Numbered from the stretch's first letter, positions 10,615 through 24,955 are shown. The stretch: DNA of 64,000 nt from Plecoglossus altivelis (GCA_036571765.1 BROE01000015.1:3887332-3951331); one strand, 5' to 3'. Translations and numbers: made by a program. The notes: generated from the sequence alone by a model not told the origin.

Positions 10615-11757
10615 AAGGCGACTCCTGTCCAGTGAGGGTGGGGGAGGTCTATACGCAGTCAGTACACACAACTGTACAGCCATAAAACAAGTCTTTGCCT
10701 CAAGAAAATAACAGCAGGTTTTGAAGAAAAGCAATTCAAGAGCGAGTCGGGGGGGAAAAAAAGAAACGCGGACCCACCGTTGGCTCCGAGCCAAGAATGA
10801 AACGGAGAAGGACAAACTTGAAACTGAAATTGGACACTTTCTGTCTCCCCCTGTGATGGAGAGACGGCTAAAGCTTCCTATCTTACAGGGTTCAGTACGA
10901 AATTGGAATACTGTTCGTGGGCCTTTTGTATAGTAAAGAAACAAGAAATCCTAACAATTAAGTCCATTGTGCTTGGGACAAGAACATTTGAAGTCCAGTG
11001 TTGTACAGCTGAGGAACGTTGGATTATTAGTTTAACACGAATACTAAAAGGAATGTGTTTCTTATTATGTATTTAGTCCAAGTCACTGATTTTCAAGTCC
11101 AACCAAAATGCAGCAGAGAAATGAGTCCAACTTCGTGCATGGAATTAAGCTTTATGACAAGCAGGATATTGAATCAAAGTTGACACGAAACCAACACCAA
11201 AATTGGATTTTTGCAGTGTTTAAAAGTTGGTATGTGTTGTTCGTGTTTCTTTTATTGACACCACAATAAGCATAGATCATTTTGATGACATCAATTTTAG
11301 CCACGAAGCTAATTGGATGTAAGATATTGAAGACTCTGTGAAAGAGAGAGAAGGAGAAACTGATCGTCTTGTTTGTTGTTTTATTTGTTCGGTGTATATA
11401 GTGTACGTGGAACATTCTCAAAAACCAAGCAGTTTTGCATGTTGAAATGGACAGCAATCTATTTATTTAACGCCAACATGCTTAGTGGTACAGAAATTGA
11501 AAAAGCTTTATTTAAAAAGGCAAGGATCCCAATGTTAAGTAGTGAGAAGCATTCTGATGACTTACTTTGTCCTTTGATTATGAAATTTATAGTAGTATTT
11601 TTGTTGTTGTGTAAATTAGGCTGTAAATCAGTATCACTGTGCTATTTATTTGTTACAAGCTCACTGAGACCTTGTTGAGAGTGCATTTCTAATGCTGATA
11701 TTGCTAAATTACCAAAGTTTGTTGGTACTACAAATAAAATCCCCAAAACACAATGTT
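10615..11757 (+). other. lmx1b: lmx1b 3' untranslated region
   Basis: AT-rich sequence follows the TGA stop and continues to a canonical AATAAA followed by a T/GT-rich downstream element. No coding feature is visible. The end is placed about 20 bases after the signal and is approximate. Confidence 0.75.
11733..11738 (+). terminator. lmx1b: lmx1b polyadenylation signal AATAAA
   Basis: AATAAA lies 1.1 kb after the stop codon, with a T-rich/GT-rich stretch (TTTTTTGTCTTTTTCC then TTGTGTTTT) starting about 25 bases later. This is the usual arrangement for vertebrate cleavage and polyadenylation. Confidence 0.75.
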
Positions 11758-11759
11758 TT

Positions 11760-14700
11760 ATCTTTTTTGTCTTTTTCCTTGCTCTTGTGTTTTATTATCA
11801 TAAAACAAGATACTGCATCATAGAGTATTAGATTGTAGAAACAAGCAATTGAATGATAAAATGTATCCAAACTACCACTAGTTGTAAATACCTAATAAAT
11901 AGCGCTAATAAGCTAAGACCACACATACATCACAATAAATAATAACTCAGACGTTCAATGGTATACCACATATTGATGCTGCACCTCTTCTTACTCCACA
12001 TTCATGTATCCCTGTGGCAAAATAACCAAGTCATCAAACACAATCCGTGAATGATCCACAGCAAGACAAAAGGCCCGTGTTAAGCCGTGGTGGTTCCATG
12101 ACCCCAGTCAGCTAGATAATAAGTGCCCATAAGGGGCTCCAAAGCATTCGAAGAAAGTATGGCACCAGGAGAGCCCCCACGGGGCCTTGCATAATCAAGA
12201 CAAGCTAATAGCTTTAGCCGGCGCTACGGGGAACGATCTCTTAAAGATGAGCGTTCCTCATACGGTCTCAGTAGACCTAAACTGTGGGTGTTGAGGAGGC
12301 CGCATTTGATCATTCGCAAGGGGGCCCGGGGGCCAAGAGGTCAAGACAGCTGTTTATTAAACTCACTTTGTAATGACGGTCTCTGGAGGATCGTAAACAA
12401 GGCCACCGCACCTTCCTGTGTTAAAAGTCCTCTGTGGCAGCACTGGCTTGACAAGCCAGCGTTTGACAAGCTTTTTGTGGCTTCACGGGCTGGTAAATAC
12501 AGACACTCAAGACTGAGATTGCCAGTTTTACTTCCGTCTAACTTGGGTTCAGGGAATTGCTTTTTTGTCACCTTCCAATACACATTGAAAAACGATTGTA
12601 AAATAGTAGTGAATGGTTAAATCATAAATTGATTAACTGCTTGAAATAGCATCTGTCCTTGAAAAGCAAGAAATGCATAGCTTACCTTTCAGCATCTCAG
12701 AGTTCACCTGATAAGGCAATGGTCCATTTTTGTAGGTCCTTTCTTCCGAATGGTTTGTGAGAAACAGTTCTACAACCAAAGCTAAGTGCAAATCATATTG
12801 AATAGCGTGAGTGGAGTATTAATGATTGTGTAATTGTATATCTGTGGGATTTATTTTGATAACCACTCATATGGAGAATGTAGCTATGTGTGATGAAGTC
12901 ACCGAGAATTCCTGCATCACATACATGTACTTGTAAAGTAAAATGCCAAAAATGATGTTTCATTCCTCCAAAAGGATGAAAACACAAATCATGTCTAATA
13001 TATGATGATGATTTTATGGAAAGAGTTATGATGAAGAATATGTTCTTTTTGAAAAATAAGTTACATCTTTAGGTGTTGACCTGTTCACTTAGATATGTCT
13101 TGTTGGAGACATGTTCTTAGGTGTGGTATATGAAATATGACTTTGAAATATACCTTTTTTTTGGCTTGACATTTACGCCAACACCAAAATGAATGAGAAG
13201 ACATTGCTTTAAAAAAGGAAACCAAAAAGTTCAGACGTTTTGAGGATAAACTTCAAAACAATGGCAGTTGAACAGCAAACAACCAAGAAAAATCGAGGCG
13301 AAGGTCAAAACGAGGAACGAGGGGAAAGGCCAAAGAAAAAAGGGAACGGGGGGGGGGAGGAAAAAAGAGAAGAAGAGATGGATACATAAGAATTAGCTGG
13401 CAATGGAGTAGCCAGAGGGGGAGTTGCTATCTGAGGTGTCAGGCAACACCTGGGAAGCTCCTTCATCATTCTGACAGCAGATCAGTTTGGAGCACCCGCC
13501 CCGGCCCTCCTTCCAGCCCCTGCTGCAGATCTGTCTTGATAAACTGCAGCCTCTCTCTCTCCCTCTCTCTCTCTCTCTCTCCCTCCCTCTCTCTCTCTCT
13601 CTTACTCTCTCTTTCTCTATCTCTCTCCCTTGCTCTCTCTTCTCCACCTTTTTGTTCAGCCCCTCATCTGCTCCAGAAGCACCCACAAGGTACGATGGTG
13701 GCGATTACCCAGGTCGCCTCACACGATATATCACGGCTGCCTCACTAGCCCTGCGAGGCAACATGTGTATGAATGGTATCCTTCAATCCACAACACGCAC
13801 ATGCTTGTAAGCTCGCAAACATCCGCACACACACATGCAGGACAGACGCTTACAGTTTTTTGGTTTGCAGACTCATGACGCATACACACTGTGAGGTTAC
13901 GTGGGCTCGGACCTCATTTTTTTCTGTTTGTGAGTTTTCACCTTGACCCATAACCGACTGAAACCTGGATCAAAACAGGTAAACATTTGACCTAAACCAA
14001 TATTAACATTGTTCGCATACAGATCTACAGGTTGCGAGGCAATTTAGAGGTCAGTGGACAAAACCTGGAGTTCACACACAACGCATGACTAGTTTTGATG
14101 ACTGACAGTCCATGACAATATTTACACAATGAGCAACAAATCTCTTCCTTTGCTTTGTACCAATGACTGAACATGAGTGGAATAACCCAATTTGTTCCAC
14201 TCGGTCGACCTGGCGGGTGAAAAACAAACAACAGCCTCATTGCCAAACACTTGATCGTAAAACAAGTCTACCGTACTTGCCGGTGCTAACAAAAGACCGA
14301 ACAGACGCGTTATCGTTTGCGTTCGCTGAGGCAGAATCGACAGAAACGAGACAGATGTCAATAGCTTTCCGCACGACCAAACCCGTCGCTTGACAACGTT
14401 TGGGTTAGGCATCACTGACAAATCCTTCTTGGGTGATTTGGAGGCCAACTTTCAGACAAGGTGTGACAAGACAGTTACAACACCCCTTATTGCCCTGATA
14501 GAAATATAAGATGAGAGAATATGTGGAACATGGAGAGTTACTAGACCTGTTTGTTAGCCCATTCAAAGAAGTTCATTGACAAAGGTTTTGTACCCACTTT
14601 GATGGTATCCTGTCTAAAAACATTATCTTATTTCTTTCTGATTCAAGATCCAATCAGTTTTTTCTACAAGTTAAGAAATTGTTATGCTAGTTTACCTAGT

Positions 14701-17700
14701 AAGGGCTAGGGAAACAGGGAATAATAGAAAACTAAAGGTCTTAGAACTCAAAGTAACCTAGAATAAATTATTCAAACATCCCTATGAAAGGATTGCACTG
14801 TTGCGATCTGATGCTATGTCCAAAAGGAGAACTTTTGCGCCTTGAACACACCACAACAGAGCAGAACATCCAACAGAGGTTCATTGTTGAAAGGTTGTAC
14901 TGCACATGAGTCAAAGTAGAAGAGTCGATCTCTGTGCAGGGGTCATGTAAGTTACATTAACTTAGGTTCATAATGGATACGATATACTTGAGCATTCTTA
15001 AGTGAGCATGACATACCAAGTACTGCCTCAGGGTGTGCCTCAGGGTTCATCTCAGGGACCAGTGGAGTTGTCTGCTGATGCTGGGGTGTGAGGAAAACTA
15101 GAACATTTGACAGCATGCTATTTCTCCCCCTTATCAGGTTGATGATCTGACATCACAGGTGTGAGCGAGAGCAGCCGTCAATCTGGGCGAACGACACTCA
15201 GGCATGATAGAACTCTGCCCTGGAGACAAATTCGTCTGACTTAACCATCAGAGGAGGCCGTGCCATTGGCGTGTCATGTTTTTTCTTACCTCCCATACAT
15301 TCTCACGTACTTTTGAAATCTCTACCAAACTGGGCCTTTCCCTTTTAAGAACCTTCCTGGCGATGGTCTGAGCCTGATGCATTGGCGCCGCAGGGCAGAT
15401 AGCTGTGAACCCTCCCTATGTTTGACCTTTCTGACCTCTCAGCTTTGATTCCGACACCCACCAGCCCTCTTGAGATTCCTTGTCTGTCTGTTTTCTTTTC
15501 CTGTGCAAGTGTACACATAAACACTACACGCCAGGAAGAGCAAGACGGCATTCTCCAAATATCTAAGGAGAGTAGGATGCGTGAGTGTGGCTCATTAGGA
15601 GCACTTTGAAGTGTGTCCTTCACTAAGCCTGCCTAACAGCCATCCCCACTCCACATTAAGAGGGTGGGTCACACTTCTATCACACGCCACCAAAGAGAGG
15701 TGTTTACGGTAAACAAGTCAAAGGTGTGTCCACCTGACAGAGCTTGACTCGCATTGCAAGACACAAATTAAGGCTTAGGTTTAAGCAGCATCTGCAGAGA
15801 CACACGTCAAAGCATATCAATTAAAAAAACAGATACATGTGTACATTTGTGCTTGTGTACATACTTCCTTTTGGGGTTGACAAATAACGGCTATACCACG
15901 ATGTCACATTGCCCAGTTCTGTAGATGGTAAAAAAATGTAGTGAACCCGCGTATTACACATAGATCTTCTAAAAGTACGCCAAGAACGTAGGATTTGCTA
16001 ATCATTCGATGAGACCCTGCTGAATTCACGCTGTAAATTCTGACATCTACACATCTCTGTTATAGCCACTGAACTCCGGAGGGACTTGAGGGTGTTTTGA
16101 AGGCCCAAGGGCTGGTGACACACTAATGTGGAGAGTCCTAACCCCAGCCACCTCCAACACCTTTCAGAGGGCTTGAAACCACCCCACACTGCTTTAATCA
16201 CGGACCTATGTCCCTCGCCATGCCTTAGGACGTTTCATCTGTCACAAAAACCCAGACGTTTATTGGATTAAGCAATAGTTCAATATAAAATATGGACGTT
16301 TTATGCATTATTGATTTCTCTTAATTGTCCTGCTGGCACATTCTTGGCTTCTGAGCTGTAAACATAGATCACTACTGTCGTACGGGGATGTCATTTAAAC
16401 GGCTTCATTGTTCTTGTCATTGTTGTGTCACACTTGAAGAGTTCAGAGGCACAGGTGTTACGTATTGACCAAGTCATTGTTTGACACAAGACATACAGTA
16501 TTTGCGGTGCACACATTTCTAACGGGGAGGAATGTTTAAAGGATGAGAAAATTCGAGTCGACGCAAAATGGTGGACGCATGTTAAGACAAAGATAAAGTC
16601 CATAATCTTTCCATGATATGACATTTAATTAAGTGTGGAATGAGAAAATTCTGTAAGTTACACTGGCCAGCTGCGCAAAGGTCAACATCGTGAACACCAG
16701 GTCCTTTGTGAGGTATAGGATAGTGATTGTTTGGACAGGTCTACGTATGTGTTAGTGTTACGGTCAACTGACGCAACCTTCTTGGCCTCTCCCTTCTCTC
16801 CAATATTTGAGATGTTTGCAAGTTCCTGACCGTCTAAGTTATAATTATCAACCTTTCTGGTGACCCTGCTACTATTTGCTCCCAGTATCACTCATGTTTT
16901 GCTTTTTTGAACCATGACCCTTAATGTTGTGGGACTTCAAAGTCAACAGGGTGGGCAGTTTGGCTCAGAGTTCCATACACAAGACAAAAGACAACAGGGC
17001 ATCGATTCGGACAAGATGGGGGGTGACAGGCAGTGTCTATGCCTTGCTTGCGATATTTGCCCTTTGGGTTGCTCTACTGCTTCGAAGGAGAGTCCCTTAA
17101 ATGCCCTGGGAAAGAAAACACAGGTTCTGAAACCCAAGCTGGCCCTCCATCAATAAAGACACACAAGACACCTCACACATATTCCCCACTATTGGCCCTC
17201 TCACTGCGAAGGAAATGAGCCCAGCCACAATATTTTTGTAAGATTACGGGCAATTCCTTTTTCTTTTTTTATATATATATCACTGTTGCTTTTTCTCCAC
17301 GTTAGCAGTTAGAATGATGGGCTTTTTACCTTCCCCTCTCACTCCCCAACTTGAATAAAAACAAAGTGTGCACCTTTGCCTCTTGATAGGCTGATGCCAT
17401 AAACAGGGTACAGAAATGTCATTTCAGAGTACGAGCTAACGAGAGGAGGTTACTGAGTAATATGTCGTGTTGTTGTTGGCCCATTGCTAATTCATCCTTT
17501 TGTTATCATTTTGAAAATACATAGCTATCGGATGCTAAATAAAACTGAGAGACCACTGTAGGTCTCACTTATGTAGTGGTCATCACAATCTTAAAGGTAC
17601 CCTACAAAAGTCCGAAGGTGAACTCAAATAAGTACTTACTTCAAAAGTCCCCTGTTCCCTCTCAGACTTTATGTCCACACCCTTCGCCCAATTTTCCCAA

Positions 17701-17860
17701 AGTAGGTTTAACCCATCATGCCCTGGGGAGTGTAAACTTAGCCCCAGTGATCCTCCTTGTCCATAGAACGGCATGAGTTTTGTTTTCCATTTTTTGCTAT
17801 CATTAGTGCCTACTGGTACACGTCTGAGGAATGTTGCCGATCTGTTTGAAGCTTGATCTA
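11760..17860. other. Intergenic DNA downstream of lmx1b
   Basis: No coding exon is recognised. A motif-rich, moderately GC-rich stretch at about 12060-12500 contains a TTGACAAGCC/GGCTTGACAAG partial inverted repeat. A poly(G) run lies at 13348-13357 and a large CT repeat at 13551-13640. The remainder is ordinary AT-rich unique sequence; the short ORFs have no recognisable domains. Confidence 0.7.
13551..13640 (+). repeat. (CT)n microsatellite, compound
   Basis: About 90 bases of CT units are interrupted by CCCT, TTACT and TTTCTA. Spurious Ser/Leu-rich ORFs read through it. Confidence 0.95.
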
Positions 17861-17861
17861 G

Positions 17862-18060
17862 CTGACGATGCCCGGGGCACCATGCGCCACGGCAACGACC
17901 CCAAGGGTTAACTCAAGCCACCGGCGGCAACCGTGCCTCCTCGCTCCCTGTCGCCCGTGGCTATGGCCAAGACCAGCTTCCCAGCGCTGTGTACTTTTCC
18001 CAGAACACCTCACCGCCAAGGCCAGAGGGAAGACATCGCACGACCTTCGCCATGAGAGAA
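17862..18060. promoter_or_regulatory. Isolated CpG-rich patch
   Basis: About 12 CpG dinucleotides lie in the first 105 bases (17865-17970) within otherwise AT-rich, CpG-poor intergenic DNA. No reading frame matches a family I know in either direction. It could be an orphan CpG island, a promoter of a noncoding transcript, or a decayed exon or pseudogene fragment. Confidence 0.35.
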
Positions 18061-19479
18061 GTTGAGCCTAAGAAGGGCAAAGTTCAGATGAGAAAAACAA
18101 CAGATCTGTGGAAAGGTCACAATGTTCACGTTTCTGCATATTATTTTCTTTAATAGTCACCTCTTAGCTTGCTGAGGCAAGTGAAACACCATTCAGTGCT
18201 TTATAGTGGCATGACACAGTTCTTAACTGAAAACATTGTCCCTGTGCTGTCACGCCTGTTCATCAAGCTGCATGACTTGATCTGAAACACCTAGCTAATC
18301 ATTTCAGGGTCAATTCATGGGACCCTTAACGTACATTGGTAACTGGAAAGACGATGGTAAATAATGAGACCCTCCGTCGTATCACAAATCAGTGAATTTA
18401 TGATTCGAGGCAATTCAGCGAAATCGCTTTTTATCACCCTATGTGTTCCTATGGTTTACCCACTAATTAAAATAGCCAGATAAAGCCCCTTGTAAAAGTA
18501 TGGATTGGTGTGTGCTGTTTCACAAATGGACTTCCTGTGGTGTGGTACTCTATCTAAACTTTATGTATGAGTTTATCAAAGCAAGGCTGGATCCGTTGAG
18601 CAATTATGCCACAAGGAGAAACCAAACAAATGAATACATCTTTATGACATTGCTTTCATATCCGTGAGTACATTCATTCCAATGACTTGGTAGCATGGGT
18701 CAAGGGACTCATTTCAAAACTAGACATTGTGGCAGAATTATGTAAAAGGTCAAATTAGATGAGAGCAGCCTTGATGTATCTCGAATCCACTGTTTTAGAG
18801 GTAAATGCTGGCTTTGGTGTGTCCTTCTCCTGCTAGAAGAAAGGGAAGTCAACTCACGATGGACATTGTGAGTGTGTGTTAGTAACACAGAGCAACTCTT
18901 TGGCCATTCATCTTCTACCAGAGCTTAACGCTTACCGCTACGTCTCTCCACAGCCTTGTCATCAGTCTAGCTCTGGGCACAAGAGTGGATGCCAAGTGTT
19001 TATGACTGCAATATAGGTTTTTTTGTGGATCTTCCCCAGAGCCTAATACAAAAATAATAAAATCGGTTTAATGTAGATAGGGTAGCACATTTCTAAAGTT
19101 AAAAATGGCTAAACCAGCCAATTTCATTTTTATTTCTGCTTGACTTTATCTTTACTTTCCACCTGCGGTATACCAAATATGATCAGAGGTCCCAACTGCG
19201 TGTATACTGATGTTTACTGACAGTGGTTGCCCAATCTACAAACTGATCAATTATTAAGATCCCTCATAGTAACTAACTATAGTTCCTGGAAGTGCTGTAT
19301 TAACAATATAGGGGGAAAACACCCTTCTGTGTTCACCCAACTGCATCAAGTAGTCCCAATGGAATTCGGTATAATCTCCCAGAATTCCCTGTGGAACCTT
19401 AATGGGACACTGCCACCCTTCCATCTTGCTACAGAATTTGACAGGCCTAATAACATGACAGGGGAAATGTAAATGAGTT

Positions 19480-19650
19480 AATATCTATGGGGGACATCAC
19501 CTCGTGTCACACGCACAGCTCTGGATGATTGACCCTGATAACTGGCTGCAAAGCCCGAGGTCACCGTCTACCATTATCATCTATTGGTTGACGCGGTCAG
19601 TTATTTTAATTGGTCTATGAGGTCAGTTACCCAATCATTACATAATATTT
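19480..19650. promoter_or_regulatory. Candidate intergenic regulatory block
   Basis: This unique sequence contains TGATTGACCC, TTATCATC, ATTGGTTGACGCG, TTTTAATTGG and CCAATCATTA, a dense mix of PBX/homeodomain-type and CCAAT motifs. It is inferred from texture; conservation was not tested. Confidence 0.25.
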
Positions 19651-20639
19651 CCTTGCGCTACATAATTCTTCTGTAAAAGTTTAAAGTAATTTGCAAATAT
19701 CAAGAATCACAGCCATCCAAGTTATGGCTAGCAATAAGACATGAGAAATAATGGATTTCTGACATGTTATGGTGAAAGTTATGGTAAGGAATCAATTATT
19801 TTGTTGTCTTACGGTAACATAAATAAAATTACAAGCATTAAAAAAAACTTGGGATACTGTAGCAACTGGAAAGCTTAGAATCGAAAAAGGGACTAACCAA
19901 CAAAATTTAAACTGTGAATTTTGGCCCTACGCCGTGTATGGGATAATTATCTTGTGATGGGTGCAGGTTGGGTGATTTTAACGGGTTAGGCTAATGGGGA
20001 CATTGGAAAAGTGGCCCTTTGTTAGCATGCCAGGTTAAAGAAGATGGATGTACTACCTTGAAGACTTGACAGTGCCATAAACATCCACAATGGCCTCTCC
20101 AAATCTCTGCTACTTGATTGGGGCAATTACCAAAGACTATGTCAATTGACCTCACATTAGTTTGGTGACTGCTCACATCAATGGAACAAATCCATTCCCC
20201 ATCATGACTTAAAAAAATAAGGCGTTCAGTTCTGCTTAATAGCCGATTTTTAATCCATCCAGTGATCATTTGTGTAAGAACAAAGTTCTAATTCTATTTG
20301 GAGGTTGATGTTGTTGTGTAATTTTGTTTCTTTTTGCTTGAAACAAAAGTTATAACTGCAGTAGTATGTATACTTTAATGGTCTTGTGATACTAACTTAG
20401 AAGGACCAGCAACCTATTCATGTTTACATTGGATCATAAAAAAATTTGGGACAATTATATAACTGTGCAATTCAAATGATTTCTACCCATATTTATCTTC
20501 CTTATTTATGAAAATGTGAACTTTCAGGATGTTTACTCTAACTATGGGTCTGTGTGACAATCCCCTTTAAGATCTACGATGCTTTTTACCCTCTACCTCC
20601 TCTCATACCCCTAACTAGCTCCTAACTGATTCAAAACAT

Positions 20640-21100
20640 TACCATGTCACATCATGGGTGTTCTGTTATTTCATAATTAGTTCACTTGTGGGCCTTCTGG
20701 TTTGATGATTCATAAAATACATGACTTTGACTCACACAAGCTCCATCGTTAATCTGCATGCCACTACCAGCTGGTGACAAACAGCTTTCAGGTCTACCTG
20801 CACTGCCAGGTCCCATTAAAGTGTAGGCTTACGAAAAGGGTCACGGGTCAGACCTAGACAAGTTCAAGAATGTCCGAACCATGGAAACCTTTGCTAGAGT
20901 GCTAGCTACATGCTAATTTAGCAGCAGACAGGTGACAGCCATCTTTAATGTTTATGACAGAGCTCCATTCCTTTTGCACTGGTGATGTCACCAGGACCTT
21001 TAGTATTATTAATGAATAATGTCTGGCACTAGGAAGCTTGGGTTACCGTGTGAGTTCAGGCCTAAAATAATCCGCAGTTTTTAATGATCTCAGCAGAGAG
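20640..21100. promoter_or_regulatory. Candidate intergenic regulatory block
   Basis: This is long unique sequence with TAATTAG, an E-box CAGCTG (20768-20773), GGTGACAG, ATTATTAATGAATAATG and TTTTTAATGATC. It ends at a short GA repeat. It resembles conserved developmental enhancers, but this is untested. Confidence 0.28.
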
Positions 21101-22453
21101 TGAAAGAGAGAGAGAGAGAAAGAGCACTTTCTAAAACAATAAACTAATCAACGTCGGAAACTGAGGAAACAACTCATGTTACAGGGCACGGAGGGGCCAA
21201 ATAGGCCCCACACCATGTCAGAAAGTTTAAAGGGCATCCCTTGTTGGTATACTGAGAAGACGCTGTGTCACTAAGTATAATTCCCAAAATAACGGGTCCA
21301 TTTTACATTCCAATGAAGTTTAGGAAATTATATTGAAAAGACATTTGCTCAGACCTTTTTGAGTGTTTTGGATTTGAAAGTTTGATTAACTTGGTGGGCT
21401 GACCCTACAAGAGGATGGGTATTAGATTTTTCGCTTCCTGTGTTTACTCATTCAGCGTTCCATCCATAAAAATATTTGACACCCACGATCATAGCCTTAG
21501 ATTTATTTCAAGTCTCAAATGGTCTTTGAGCCTATCTTTTCCTATCCTCCAGTAGTACCATTAGCAAGGGTGGAGATTACCCAAACGACACTGTCAAAGT
21601 AAATGAAACCCCCTTTCCTGTCCATTTCAGCGATCGCGGGTAGCTTTTTAAATTACATCAATGTCTATACTATGGTGGGACCTAACGGTCTGATATTATT
21701 AGATGATTTGATTAAAGATGTTATTAGTGCCTCTGTCTGCGTATGTCAGTGGTCTTTACAGTGGAACGTAAGGGTTACAGAAGAGAAAGGAAGGGTATTC
21801 CAGCCTAGGGGCAATGGGAAAGCCCTTTAATTCAGATCCTTGGTTCAGATTACAGAACAGGGATTAGGTCTGTCTGACTGGCTGGGCCACAACACCCTTT
21901 CTATGACGTGTTGTCCCTGATCCGTAAGCAAAGTCCTCATTTGGTGTCAAAAGTCCTTGACATGTAAAAAAGAATTCTTCTTTGGTGCAACCGTTCAGTA
22001 TTTAAAGCTTTGAGTATTTCTCACCAACCGACCTGTTAGGAAACAATGTTCTCAATACATGGTGCACAAAAATATAAACACACCATGTAACTATTTCAAA
22101 TAATCATGTTTCATGCAAGGAAATCAGACGTTTGAAATTAAATAAATAGTTATAGATAAATAATACAGTCCATAGTGTGTTGATGGGTTTTACAAAAGAT
22201 AAAGAACATTTTAAAGGCACTTTTCCGGGAGCTTGTATGTCAACAACAACAAAAAACACACCAAAATACTTGGTATGTCAAGGTGCATTGAGATGTTGCT
22301 GTAGACGGAGAATACAGGGAGGGAGTGTAGAGCAGTGCCTTTTCAACAAACCGAGTGGGAAGACAGCATCAACCATTACAGAGAAGGGAGTGTGGGCATG
22401 AAGACGACAGAGGGTGGAAATGCAGACGTGCATCAGCTGTGGTGTCTGGTGTG

Positions 22454-22454
<1 letters not shown>

Positions 22455-22486
<32 letters not shown>

Positions 22487-22492
22487 TGTGTG
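22455..22492 (+). repeat. (TG)n microsatellite
   Basis: About 18 TG units carry one CTG interruption, followed by TGTCTGGATGTG and more TG. Confidence 0.95.
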
Positions 22493-23840
22493 TGTCTGGA
22501 TGTGTATGTGTGTGTGCGAAAGGGGGCGGGTCTTAAAAAGGCCAAAAGGATATACTCCCACCACGATCTGTCAGAGCTTCTATTCAAGGAACAGCTGGGT
22601 TGATACACACATGCAAACACACACGCGCACACACATTAACACAGTCACTCCTTCCCCTGCCTGCTGTAAAGCTGATACCAGTTAGATTGGAACTTGCATG
22701 CGTTTCGAGCAAGAAGGGCTGTAGGCTATAATTTAGGGACAATTATAGTTTGGTCAGTATTATGTCTTTGCTTATATCCTATACAGATGGCCAGTGAACC
22801 CCCTTATAACAGTGGTTGTTCAAGTCACCAGACACATGTTAATTTCAGAGGAAGATCTACCTTTCATGTGCTTGGCTGCACATACTGGGAGTTCACAAGG
22901 GTGTATGTCGACAGTCTGTTTACGCAAGCGGGTGCATGGATGTGTATGTGTCTGACTACGCACACATTGACGGGCACATCAAAAAATGTCCTGGAAATGA
23001 ATTTTCCTGGGTGCCTTTATGACTTTGATGAATGGAGCATGGTTATTTTCAAGCGTGTTGTCCTGTGGAAGCGCATAATTGTTGGTAAAGCGAACCATGC
23101 CTGCTCCCTGACAGGAAGAGACACTACTCCACAGCACCTCAACAGGGACTAACAGAGAAGAGGGATCACATGCACCACCTGGTACCCTAAAATGTAAGGT
23201 TTGTGCTTTGTGACATAAAATCGCCTGAAATAAACAGTGAAAATTACTTGTTTTTATGCAGTCAGTTTAAACAATGTGGGGCATTTCTGTCTGGGAAAAA
23301 AATCATGTTACTAAAGACTCTGATTGCTAAACGGAAGAAATAATTGTCTACATGTCAATAATAGTGTAAAAGGTTCGGCAAGTGGATTCCCAGTGTACCG
23401 AATTAAAGCACGGTTCATTCTTTTTGTCATGCACTGTACAGTAAGGATGCGTCTTGTGTTGAAATAAACGAGCAACATTTATATGAAAAGGACCCAGCAA
23501 CCGAGAAATTCAGGACATTGTCCTACAACCGGTGGAATCACCCGTGTGTCTGACAGTTTTGGATTCATTACTGCAGTTCAGTCTGGGAGCTTTGGCACAG
23601 CGAGAAGACACTGTTTTCCCAAGGCCTTTTCCACAGGGATAAGTTAGCAGTCATCTTTGATGGTTAACCCTGCTGACCCCTTGTCTAAAGGCTGAGCCCA
23701 GACTCTCACAGCATGCCGGTGCTGCTTCTCATTAGGATCTCAGTCAGATCAAGACCTGTGAAACAGCTCGAGGTACGAAAGTCACCCCTTGCATGGAGGA
23801 ATCAACTAAAGTGTCTCTCTTCTCAGGGATGAGAAAGGAT

Positions 23841-23963
23841 CTTTTGATTGAGTTGTTAACTAACCAATTGCAACAAATATATTAGTACAACCAGAAAGAA
23901 CCTTTTGATTGACTTGTTAACTAACCAATTACAACAAATGTTTTGGTCCAACCAAAAACAACC
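23841..23963 (+). repeat. 61-base tandem duplication, two copies
   Basis: CTTTTGATTGAGTTGTTAAC at 23841 recurs with one change at 23902. The similarity (TAACTAACCAATTRCAACAAAT, then TTRGTMCAACCARAAA) continues through both copies at a fixed 61-base offset. The copies differ at several positions. Confidence 0.85.
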
Positions 23964-24942
23964 TTAGTTGTTGTTAGACAACACAGTTCATTGTTAGATT
24001 GAAAACAGGGTGAATATTTGTAACATTTTTAAAGTTTGGGTTCCCAAAACCCTCAGTAGCTGAAATGCTAACAAACTGTCACTCCCCCACATTAGCAGTC
24101 TTAGCTAGGCTAACGACGGAGCGACAATCCCTCTTTGGAAATCCTCAGTTCCAAATTATGTTGTGGCTGATGTCTGGCCAACAAATGAACAAGCTTGATA
24201 CAGGGATTTTGCGGCCTGTGCCAAAGCGTAATATTCTTAGCTTCAAACTGAAAGACTTGATCCTATTGTATCAGGTGTTTGTGTATGTAGATAGACATCA
24301 TTACTTAAGGATATTTGAGTAGGGAACTTATGATCTTATGGAATTTGTGGCCCTAGTCTGTGTTGGAGGAGCATGTCGTGACTGCTGCTGTGAAGAGTAA
24401 TCTTTGTGAGGAACCATTGTCGTCATCATGGTCTAGTATGTTACCATCACGAATTGGAGGAGATCGATCATTTTCATCTTCCAAACGTCTGAAATATTGC
24501 ATTGTATTTGTCTACAAATTATGTATTATATGCGTACACATATTATACACCATGTGTATTCAAATTATACACCAAACATGTATACAAATTAAAGACTAGA
24601 ATGGATCAGACTTTGTTGCCACTGTAAAACATTTACCTAAAAGCTCAGCCAACTGAGCCATCTGTGTATATCTACATCTTTGTATGTGTCGAAAATGGCA
24701 TTGTGTGTCTCCTGTGTTCGAGTGTGTGTGTGCATACACAAGTGTCTGTCTGGATGAATGCGAGTGAATGATTGTGAACGTCAATTGTCGCCTCTCCGCT
24801 CAGTGTGCATAGTCCCAAGAAAAGTACAATAGAGCGTATAAACAGGAGCCTCGGGCTTCGCCTTCCCATAAAGCACCAGCAACTCCCAGAAGCCACCTGC
24901 ACAACACTGGTGTCCCTCATCTGCGACTCATCTATCTCATCT

Positions 24943-24955
24943 GTGAGTGTGTGTA

